This document shows positions 40,001 through 52,000 of a stretch of DNA of 64,000 nt, piece after piece. Within the stretch, counting starts at the first letter, position 1. Each line of letters starts with the position of its first letter. Location: the NCBI GenBank assembly GCA_021229015.1, contig CM037789.1, positions 27,162,353 through 27,226,352 of the forward strand, written 5' to 3'. The notes under the pieces were generated by a model. It worked only from the letters and a program-made list of their open reading frames with translations, ran no database searches and was not told where the DNA came from. Origin of the DNA: Solen grandis. Lineage: Eukaryota; Mollusca; Bivalvia; Adapedonta; Solenidae. A program made the translations under genes and the position numbers.

Positions 40001-43000
40001 TTCTTCAGTATCAAACATATTTAAGTGGTAATAAGAAGTGTTAACACGATCCTAACACTCAGCAGGAAACTTACTATTTTTTCATGTTATATCAGTTCTA
40101 ATAGATCATATGTTTTATAGATATTTGATTTTTACAAATTATGTCATCTGAAATCCTATAACATTCTCTTTGTTCAAAGATTTGTTAGACATTTGATGAA
40201 GAAATAAATTGAAATTACACATGCTTGTGCTTCAGGAAAATAAGGGCACTTTTGCAACAAGTAATTGGCTCATTAGATCACTCTTACCTCAGGGGAAGAG
40301 GCTTTGCTTAACAGCATGGTGATGTGTTTTTTTTTTTCTGTGTTTTGTTTCTAGCCTGAGCATGCCTCTGCCTTTAATCGCAATGATAGTGACAGAATTT
40401 TCACATGGAAAATGAAAAACATAGAAACAGACTCAGAGAAAGGTCCTGCTATATTTAAGGAGGAGATAACTGTGGAAGAATATCCTGTTCTCCAGGATGA
40501 AAAGCAGGAAGAAGAAACAACATCTTCTCCAAAAGATGAAGAATCACCAAGAGATGAACCAGAGACACCTTTTGATGGCGAAGTTGAAAAACCAATAAAG
40601 GCAGAAATAGATCTGGTGGAGGAGTATGAGTTCAAAACTCCGAAAGAAGGGTACTTAATGGACAAGCAGTTTGGTGTTGATATGTCTGTGAGAACTGAGG
40701 ATGAGGTCTCAGAGTTACCAGATTCCGAAATTGCATCCCTGGTTTCTGACAGAAGAGGTGAGCTAGAGAGAAGAGATTCTGATGTTACCATTTCTGATAG
40801 AGAATATTCTGATAAAGATGATGAGAATGTAATAATATCAGATGCTGAATCTGATTCTGAAAGTCCATACACAGCCAAACAGATAGACAAAAGCAAAGAT
40901 AAATTTTCATTTGATAAATCTGCTGAAATGTCTGATAAACTTAAGTCCAAAATAGGAGAATCTGACTTTGAAATGACTCTAGGCACACCAAGTGAAGTGA
41001 CCGATTTCACTTTGGGTACACCATCAGAGTTCACTGGTAAGAAAGCTATGCCTCAAGTTGGAGAAGTCTCAGATAAATCTAAATCTGACTCAGAATCAGA
41101 GGATGAAACCTCTGAAAAATCCCAGTCATCAACAGTAAATCAGATGAATCTAGAAAACAAGATTCCAAAAAGAAAGAGATGATGACTCTTTTGATGAATC
41201 TGAATCCCTAGGTGCCATACCAGAAAAGGTATATGGGGATGTTTACATGCAAGAAATAAGCAAGCTTAGGATTCAGCCATATGAAACTGTCCAGCAACAG
41301 TTTTCCCAGCCTGATGTTATTCCAGTCACCAAAGATGATGATATAGTTGATACTGATGAGGAAGACAGAAACATCACAGAAACAAAACAAGACAGTGATG
41401 GTGAGAAGAAAATATTATTGGCATATGATGACGACACAAATGACAAACTTAGGGATATTCCAGAGGTGTATATTGCAGGTACTGGTGATGACAGTACTGA
41501 TGTCATCTATGTACAAGGTTCACCAATACCAAAGTTAAAGTTGTATGATAGACAGGAATCTTCTGAGTCTGATTCTGATGCACCAAGAGAGACTGACGAA
41601 TCCAATCTTGATATTACAACTGATCTAGAGAGTACAATTGATCTCGAAACCACAGGAGAAGTCGCAGAAACTATTCCATCACCAATACCTGAAGAAACAT
41701 CTGACATTGACAGTGCTAGCAAGACAACTGATGATGATTCTTCCACCATTAAGGATGAGTTCATGACAAGAGTTGATAACTTGGAAGCTAGGCCTCAGCA
41801 GTTGATTGAAGTAAAGGACTATGTCTCATCATCAGATGATGATTTTCCAAGAGGATTTACGTTACAACCAAAACGGGAAGAATGGATTGATGTGCCAGAG
41901 GTGGATGACATCCAAGAACCCATGGATGAACATGAACTATCTCGCCATCACAGAAGAAGAGGGTGAAACTGATGAGACTTCAGACACTGAATCCACTGAC
42001 AGTGCTGACAGTGTGAGGAGAGTAGATACAGGTTTCAGAGATGAGATTCTGCAGCAGATTCCTGAAGAGTCCGAGTCAGTGGATGTTTCACTAGAGATAC
42101 CTCAAGAGGGTGAGATAAGTGACACCTCTTTCGATGTCAATGAGGGCTTCAATGTTGAAGGTCCTATTGCAAAGTCTACAATGGGTATGGAACTTCACAA
42201 GGTACCAGAGGTAATTTCTGACAACTGTTGGGAACAGGCATTGAATGAAGAGAACAAACAGGTCGATATTACATATAATGGTATTCCATTAACCAATAAC
42301 AAAACTTTTATATTATATAATCAAGTTAATTGGTATGGAAGGTGTAATATCATATAAATAAATACTGTGTTTTAAAAATGACATAAAATCTGTGATGCAT
42401 GAATTACTGAAAGTGATACTCCTGATGTAACTCTGTAATGTTGTAGATCATCAATAAGTAAATCAGTAACCTCATCTATGTTTAAAAACTTAAAAATCCT
42501 CTCTTTGAATCAAATTAAAAAGAAGATAAAAATATATTTTGCAGAGGTGTCAAAAATTTAAGAAGTATACGGCAGTGGTTTGTTCTCTTTATTCTTTGCA
42601 GCTTTCATTGCACCAAGTGAAATAATAACAGAAACCATTTTAGAAAGTGATGTTGACATGAAAGCTTAGGTTAAACTTAAGCAGACAGGTTTAGAATTGC
42701 ATGATATGTTTGATGACTGGCTTAAAGTTTGAATTCAAATTTGTTTTTATTTGATTTTTATAGGAATGATTTGAGATATATACCCAATTTTTGTCTCTGT
42801 CATTTAAAAAAAGACTGATGTGTTATTTTGTTTAAATTGAATGGAGTGGTGTCCTTTAAATGTCAATTTGAATGAAGTTGTATCCCATCATGTTTTAAGC
42901 TGCATGAGTGTGGAAAACCAAATGAGTTTAATTTGTCTCCAGTGTCATGAATGCTTTAAGTTATTTACCGGTTTACTTTTCCTTTACAAATCCCTGAAAC

Positions 43001-46000
43001 CTCCATAAGCATTTCCAGTTGGTCCCTACAGATGATAAAATTGCACCATTTACTGCACAATTTTTCGTCCCCTTTTTAATACAGATTTATGTAAACACTG
43101 TTAATGTGTAAACAATGTTTACATGTAAGCAGTGCTTACATCAAAAAGTGCTTTATTTCATGTAAACAGTGTTAAGATAGCAACACTAGCTATCATACAT
43201 ATTAGTGTATACAACATTAGTTGTTAACAATTCATTAGTTATATCTAAAGTGTCTTGAATGTCCGCTCCTAGCAGTTCACACTTGATGAAGAGACCACAT
43301 ACAAGGTGGATGCTGTGGAAGTTGATGTCACACTGCCAGTGTTTATTGAAGAATTGACTGACCAGGAGGTAACCGAGGGTGATACCGTCACCTTGTTCGT
43401 CAAGGTTGATGGCAAGCCCTTCCCAGAAATCACTTGGTAAGTCCAGTCTTCAGGTTTTATTTGATCACACATTATTGTCCCATTCATTTTTAGGTTCAAT
43501 ATATTTTCCTTTTGTTAGTCAAAGTGGTGTATTGTGGGTATTCGTCATCTTTTAGTAATCATTATTTTAACAAATTAGTGAATAACACTACATCTTATAG
43601 ATAAAATCTTGAAACTGAAATATATTGTAAATTTCTTGAAGCAAACAAATGGACAAACATGGTTTTACATGAGTATACTGTTTGTTACAGGTACCGAGAT
43701 GGTGTTGAGATCCAAATTGATGAGAGGCATGTTTTCGACACACGTGGAAACTTTGCCTCCCTCATCATGAAGGACATCCAGCCTGATGATGATGCTGAGT
43801 ACTCCGTCACCATCTCTAATACAGCTGGCAAGGCCACCTCTAAATGTGAACTCTTTGTCAACCCACTGGGTGAGTCCTACAAGACGATGATTCTTGTTAC
43901 GGTGCTAGACCTTAACTGAAGCCTTGTGATGGGTATCCTTTTCTGTTATGTTCAAATTTGAGTTCTGGTCACATGCAGTTTACTCAAAGTTTATAGAAAT
44001 AGAGATACATGTATCTAAAAAACTGATGTTAGACTGAAGACTTGATCAATATATGATTAAATGCCATTTATATTGCTGAAATATGCAGTGACATACATTT
44101 TTTACACTAAATAATTATTATTGCAAGTTTAAATTGCCATATAATTGTGGACTACAATTTTGGCCATTCTAGGATTCAGAAACTTGTCCTTCAACATGCA
44201 AAAACTCAACTCCACTTTAAAAACATGCTTTGTTTAGCTGTAATTGTGAATCAATGTTATGGTGGGTTCCTTTTGTTTATCACTTATAATTATTTTCAAT
44301 TTTGTGGTAGGTGAAGCCCCATCGTTCATCTCCAGTATTGAGGACCAGGAAGTAGAACTGGACTCGACCATTCACCTGCAGTGCCAGGTGCGTGGCACGC
44401 CCAAGAAAATCACCTGGATGAAGGATGGTGCAGAGGTCACAGGAGATAGATACAAGTAAGTCAGGGAAGGATTTTTATTCGCTGACGCTTTTGTTATTAT
44501 TGCAAAGCACATATGTTTTGGACAAACAATTTTTTTGTTGCTTCTTTTTGCTGTTTGTTCTTCCTTTCCATGGGTTAAATATGATTTTTTAGTTGTTTTT
44601 TGTAAACATTTAAACAAAGAAAACAAAACCAACCATTTTGATTGTTTCAGTGCATTTATTGTATACATGCAAATAACAGTTATTACTTTATATGTATATT
44701 TCATGTTCTAACCAGAAAATCATATTCCGTTTTGAATGAATTTAGATGTAAAAACACAATAGAATGAAGTACAGATAATATTTTGTAAAAAAAATGACCT
44801 GAGCATAAGTATACTCCAGCTTCACAGAAGTGAAGTCTATCTAGGAATCACACTTGTCAGGTCCTGTCCTGGTCCTGTCCCACTCCGTCCCGTCCCATTA
44901 TGTCATGTAATGATGCGGGGGTAGTTAATCTCCTTAAGTTACAGTTCAAGTTCATTTAGACAGAAAACTTGAACACATCTGTTTTAACTAGACTCCGTAT
45001 AAAAATCATAACGTTGGTATTGTTTATGTGGTTGGAAAAGCAGTGATAAATATAATGGAGTTGAATTATTTATGTTTAGTGACAGAATTATCACATTTAT
45101 CTACATATATATGTATATGTGTATATATTATTATGTTTACACAAGGACTGTAAAAACGCCTCACCTTAAAAAATGTGTAATATTTTATTTCGTGTTTTTA
45201 AGCATTTTAGATTATTTAAAATGTAAAGAGGCATATTTCAGCAATTTGTTTAATTGATTGTTTAATGTCCTGCTTTTATTTTTAAATTACTGAAGAAAAT
45301 AAAAATTTTAAGGAATGGGTCAATCTGTTTAAAAAACAAATGTAAAATATCAGAGTTTTATACATAGGCATTTTTAAAGTCCTTGAGAATAAATGAAGAA
45401 ATGCAAATGCTGACAAAGACTTGATATGGTGGTTCTAGGATAGAACGAGAAGGGTAAGTGACCCCTCGTAACCAAGTGATATTTCATAATTAAAACATGA
45501 TTAGAAATCTTATTGTACATACTACATCACTTAGTCACAGTTCTTTGGTTCATTATATGGTTTGAAGTCACATGTTTATTTTTTATTATATTTTTATTCT
45601 TTCTTAATGGATAGAGGTCCACTATGTAGTTGAAAGAAAATGTCTGTTTTGATTTACTCTATTTTGTAATGAATAAAAAAACAAATAGGTGTCATTACAA
45701 GAACAAATGATAAGTATTTTTATGGGCAAATGATAATTGAAAAACTAAATAATGCCTTGTTTCAAGCATGGGGGAGATTCAAAGCAATATAAAAATATAT
45801 AGGTTACATTTGATATGTGGGGTGATATGAATCCATATCTCATTATGATTATTCCATAATTATGTATTTAATATTCTAATGGTGGAATGAGTTATTGATG
45901 GAATGGGTATGAGAAATTAACATTTTTTTTTTTTTATCTGAATAAATTTTCAGTTTTTAATTGGCAATTAAGATATGCACAAAATCACATTAGAAAATAC

Positions 46001-49000
46001 AGGTGGAATAAGGTTTTGCTTTTAGTTTTCATTTTCATGTTAGTTCCAGGATTTCAGAATCAATTTATATTTGGTTTGGAGCACATTATTATACAACACT
46101 ATCATCTTGGTTAATGGATGTTTGTATTTTTTAACAAGAAAATACCAAAAGAATCAGAAGAGCACCTGTTAATAAAATTGTTTTAATTGTTCAATATAAC
46201 ATTTTACTTTGTAGTTATATAAAGTTTTTTTTTGTTATTGTGTTGATTTTTGAATGTCAGATATATTTTTAAATTGAATTTTACAGGTAAAATGGAGTTA
46301 ATCAGCTTTTTATTACTCTATCCTAACACCAGATGTATGAAAATCATTTAAATGTAATGCTTAAAAGAAAATGCTTCTGGAAAGTATGTATGCAGAATCA
46401 TAAAAATAATAATTGATTAATTAATTAATTAAAATTAATAGCTTTTCTTTACCATATGTATGCTGAAATAAACTATAATCAAGGATTGATTAACTCTATG
46501 AAAAGGAGTTGATGGCTTATATAGTTTGGAGTGATATCAAAAGGGATGTTCATAATGAAATTATTAAATATATTAACCCTTTCCCTCATGTAGACTCATT
46601 TTGACGCACTCAATAGGTACCACATAAAGCCTGATCTGCAGAAAGCCAAACTCAAACCTTACCAAATTTAATTGTAAAATCCTCATTACCAGACCACTGA
46701 GGAGCAACGAACAGCATAAAACCTGATCAGCCTGCGAGTTACTCGCAGGCTGATCTGGTTTTATGTTGTTCGCATAGGTCTTTTCATGGTTTCCTCTATG
46801 AGGGAAAGGGTTAAATATTGTATGTTAGGTATTGCTCTGATGCTATTTTTAAGTTATTTCGTTCTTGTCACTTTTCTTCAATTAAGTTGCTTTTTCTTAT
46901 TCTGTTATATATATATTTCTGAAGGGAAGAAAGTAGTGATGGGTAGGTAACATCTTAATAATCAGGTTCAAGATTGTCCCACATTACAGATCAACCTCCT
47001 GGAAGCTTAACTGTTAAGTTGATCCTTGTGTGTCTTTATACATGTATAATTTTAACTTAAACAATGTCAAATGCATCACTTCAAAACCCCCAACAGAATT
47101 TACCATGTATTCCTTTTTCCTTTCATTAGAGTGTTTCACAAATTTTGTTTCCTTAGAAAAGTTGAACAACCTTGTGTTAGTGAATTGTTGAAACAAAGAA
47201 TGAGTTTCACAGCTGCCATCATGCTATTGTCTGAGTCAGTTTTAATTTGATGTATTGCAATTAACTGACAAGTGATGGAATTTTTAATATATCATCTTAA
47301 CATGTGTACAAATAGGTTGCTTGTAGAATACATATTGTGAAGGATTTCACTAGAGAAGGAAGATTGCTTTCAGAAATGGTGTCACATTTAAAACCTATAC
47401 ACATCCTGCCAGCATATTATCACAGATTTCAAGTACCTTTTGCAACCTTTGTATCCAGATTGGGATGATGGTGTGAAGATGATTCATGTTTCACCTTCTT
47501 TTTGAATATAAAAGTACTTTTCTAAATCACTTTGGTTTTATTTAATCTAATGAAAAAAAGTACTGAAAGAATAAATACCCAATTGATATCCATATTTGTT
47601 AATTGATTTTTAAAGTTTATTGATGAAGGATTAAAAACAAATTGTCATGATAGTTATGATTATTTCAACTATGATATGGATGAATATTTATATGAGAATA
47701 TTTTGAGTATATAGTAGCTTAAGATAAATAGGGACAATATTTTGGGATGTTATTTACAAGTTGACAATACAATCTCTTCAGGGTCACCTACGAGGAAGAA
47801 CAAGTCAGCCTCACAATCGAGAAGTCCATTCCGGAAGACGAAGGCGAATACACCATCAAGGCTGTCAATGACAAAGGAGTTGCCACAAGCAGCGCTGAAG
47901 TTCTTGTGCACTTGGAAGCTCCAGTCTTCACCAAGCCTCTCACCGACATTGTTGTCGAGGTGACACAAACTGCCAAATTCGAATGTACTGTTACGGGTAT
48001 TCCAACACCTAAAGTATCTTGGCTTGTTGAGGATTCGCCCATCAAGCCAGGACCTAAATATAGCATCACTTTTGTTGAAAAAGTGGCAACCCTGGAGATT
48101 AAAGACGTTAAAGAAGATGAGACACCAATGTTTGTCACTTGCGTTGCAGAGAATGTCGCCGGTGAGAAGAGAACCACAGCCGAGCTCACTGTTGAAGGTA
48201 CTTTCATATAGCAATCATATAAACTAGCCTAATAGCCTACTGATCATGTATTATGTACCTTTGAATAACCAAGAAACTTTGACATTACAAGAGTTACCAT
48301 GGAAACAATTTTAGAAATCTGAACAGATTAGTATGTTTCCATGAAAACACTTGCTCTCATATTAACATCTTTTCATCATGTTTCATGAATATTCTTGACT
48401 GACCTTGACATTGGAAATATTTAAAAAAATAAAGAATTATTAAAAATGTTGAAATGAATAAAAGTTTTACCGAGTGAAAGGCTTTATAACTTGTTTGAAA
48501 AAACAAGGTATAATTAGATAAGAAATTGCTTTGATAGTATTCTTGTGTAAATGAATGATTCAAGAAATAGATGCTGAATATTTCAGCAAAGGTTAAGGTC
48601 AGTCAAGAAAGTTTAGGAAGTAGTGTCATCACCCAGCCTGTCAGTTGGTCTGTGTCTGATTGAACCACCTGTCTGTCTGTATGACCATCATTTTGTATGT
48701 AAGTTTGTGGAGCTAGATCTGACTTACGGTCTCCCAGTATCGTACATGTTTGCTGTAGAGTGGCTATGAGCACTAGATGTTTCATGTTTTGGTTTATTGA
48801 GTTCTTCATTTGATTTTGCTCGTTGCATTAGTTTTATTGTTTACTGTTGATTATGAACTCTTTCTACCCCCTTCTTTATGAGTGAGAGTCATTGATATTA
48901 ACCACAGGACCAGGCTATTACTGCTGAAGGGGGAGAAAAGGTTCAGAATTAAATGGACAAAGCATATTGTTATTGAAACCCTGTTTACTAACAGTAGCTG

Positions 49001-52000
49001 TTCTTTACATATGTTCTACCATTAACATGTTTTCCTTACATCAGCATCCATTTTTCACATAATGCGCTTTAAAGCTTTTCTGTCATCTTCAGAAAATGTT
49101 CTTAAATTTTTGCAATGTAAAATTCTCATATCATTTTAAAGGAATTTGTTGCAAGAGATGCACATTCTGATCATTGGAAAGTATGGTCTTGGTTTAACCC
49201 TTTCCCTCATAGAGGACACCATGAAAAGACCTATGCGAACAGCATAAAACCAGATCAGCCTGCGAGTAACTCGCAGGCTGATCAGGTTTTATGCTGTTCG
49301 CTGCTCCTCAGTGATCTGGAAATGAGGATTTGTAATTAAATTTGGTAAGGTTTAACTGTGGTTTTCTGCAGATCAGGCTTTATGTGATACCTATTGAGGG
49401 CGTCAAAAGGAGTATATATGAGGGAAAGGGTTAATGATATATCATTGCAGTTCGTATAATGTTCAGATTATATATTTTTTATTGTAAATAATGTTTAATT
49501 TAATATTGTGATGGAGGTCTACATTCTGAGCCATTGTTCAAATAGTAATTTGTAAATAGGAGAAGGAACGGTCTTTATTATATAAATGTTAATGTATATT
49601 TTTTTCTACAAGCCAAGTTTATATTTGATATTTATTCCATTTTCATATTCATGTGGTATAAACCCTGTGAGATATATATTTTTCATTACTATTATAAAGG
49701 AATATATTTTCATATAATTGCTAATTGTTACACATACATCACCGTATAACATTCCTGTTACTTACTTTATAGATATTACGACAGAATAATTTTTGTAGAT
49801 GTAAATACATAAATCAGTCCTTGTACATGCCTGTATGATAAATTGAGGGTCGACCATAAAACTTTTCTTGAAGTGCTTATAGCAATAAGAGTTGGAACAG
49901 TTTTTGCTGTCAGCCCTCGAAATGCAGACTTTGAAATCTGTGACATTTTATACCAGAAACATTCATAGACTTTCATTGATCAGAACACTGATTGATATTG
50001 NNNNNNNNNNNNNNNNNNNNNNNNNNNNNNNNNNNNNNNNNNNNNNNNNNNNNNNNNNNNNNNNNNNNNNNNNNNNNNNNNNNNNNNNNNNNNNNNNNNN
50101 CAAGCTAAAGACATTCCAATTTTTTTTTATACTTTAACCCTTTCCCTCATAGAGGAAACCATGAAAAGACCTATGCGAACAACATAAAACCAGATCAGCC
50201 TGCGAGTAACTCGCAGGCTGATCAGGTTTTATGTTGTTCGCTGCTCCTCAGTGGTCTGGAAATGAGGATTTTACAATTAAATTTGGTAAGGTTTAACTGT
50301 GGTTTCTGCAGATCAGGCTTTATGTGGTACCTATTGAGTGCGTCAAAATGAGTCTATATGAGGGAAAGGGTTAACATTGAGCATTCCATGCTTGTGTCCT
50401 TGATGATATTAATCCTTTTATTTACAAACATCATACATATGGCATCCTTTTAGTATCCTCCTTACAACTTCACAATGAGATGCTGATTTTGCAATAACAT
50501 TAGACATTTAAATTTTATCTTTTTAAATGCAGAATGTGAGAAAGGGAGACTACTGCTTGAATGCATATAAATTGACTCGAATTTGCATGACTCCACCCCA
50601 TTGTTTCATAGAATGACTATTATTTGACTGTCTTAACTTTGTATTTAATATTGACTGAACCTTGTTTTGAATGTTTGTCAGTTTTACATGTTCATTTTGC
50701 TCATTTTTTTCTTCAGCATCTTTCTTGTTAATTCTGATGATGAGTGTAATGTCAAGCTCAGGGTCAAATTATAAGGTCAAAATGTTTTCAAGGTCAACAT
50801 TTTTTGAAGGTCAAGGTCGGTGCTGAACCAGTCTTGCAGCTGGTAGTCTCTGGACATTATTGCTAGGTTGTATTTCTGAATTTGAAATGATCTTATATCT
50901 TGATCACTTGAAATAGGTTTTTTTTATCTTTTTTTTTTGGGGGGGGGGGAATCACATAAAATGAATGAGTCTGGATATATATGTACTGAAATACTTTGTC
51001 CTCTGCTTCAGTCCGCTGGTATAAAATTGTACCCTGAGTTAAAATTACAATAATGACCTCGACATGAATTTTGGGAGGTTTGAAAATAGTCTCTTTATTT
51101 CTGAAAATGATCATCAGAATGTCTTTTAGTTAGTGTAATCTCAAAAAAGCGTTTTAGGATTTGGCCAGATGTTTTGCCAGTATGAGTGCTTATTTTCTTT
51201 TTTCTTCGCTTTTTATCTAGTTTGAGACAATAGGGTTGTCTTGACAGTAGATATATATTGTTTTGTTGATTTCTTTTTTTATGTCTCTGTAAATGAAACT
51301 GAAATTTTCCTTAAAAGATTCCTTGTTTTTCCTGTACATGGAATTCAGTATTAATTGGATTGATACCACTTTGGATCCATTGTAAGTGAAAAATCCAATT
51401 AGTTGTAATTGGTTCTACTCTAGAAATCTTAATGTGTATAGTTTACAGGTATATGATTTTTTTTTACCTTCACTGACTATATTGCTGTCAGTGATATTTT
51501 TCTTTGATGATATGCAACAAGTCAAATCTTTGTGTTTGAATTTGTACTGAAATATTGCTTGTGGCTGTGTTTGTCTATTGAAAAATGTTTGTTAACTTTT
51601 GTTGAAAAATAAGTTAAAATTTCTCATTATAACTTCAGTTATGTGTTGAAATTTTGGGACCAATTTCAGAAAAAAAAGCCACAGCTCGAATCTTTTTTTC
51701 ATAAGGCTTGAAAGTTGACAGAGTCATCTCAAAGAATATAGAATTGATAATCCTCCTTCCTATTTACTATAAATTTAAATTATTTTCATATTAATGAATT
51801 TAATAGTAGAATAATGGATTTTCTTAAAGGAAAAACGTAACTTAGCAATGGAAAATAATGATGAAGATTTTTCAGGAGACAAACATCTGCTAAACATACC
51901 TTATGACCGCCACAGATTTGTGATTTTAGATTGCAATAAATTCTGTATTAACCAAAGTTTTGTTTTTGTTTTGGTCCCTCTTAGAAAATTTTTGAAAGGT

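Larger units (their letters stand above)
44456..47781 (+). other. Intron inside Ig domain 6
   Basis: 3.3 kb intron splitting one Ig domain. It holds a hairpin plus CTAGGAATCAC element end with a CCTGTCC-rich run (44820-44897) and a family A MITE (46573-46814). Confidence 0.7.

Noticed and set aside
41133..41190. Change of frame near 41133-41180, considered as a real exon end with short intron
   Set aside because: Two single-base shifts restore KSDESRKQDSKKK and then DDDSFDESESLG, continuous in composition, and there is no GT-AG pair of plausible size between them.
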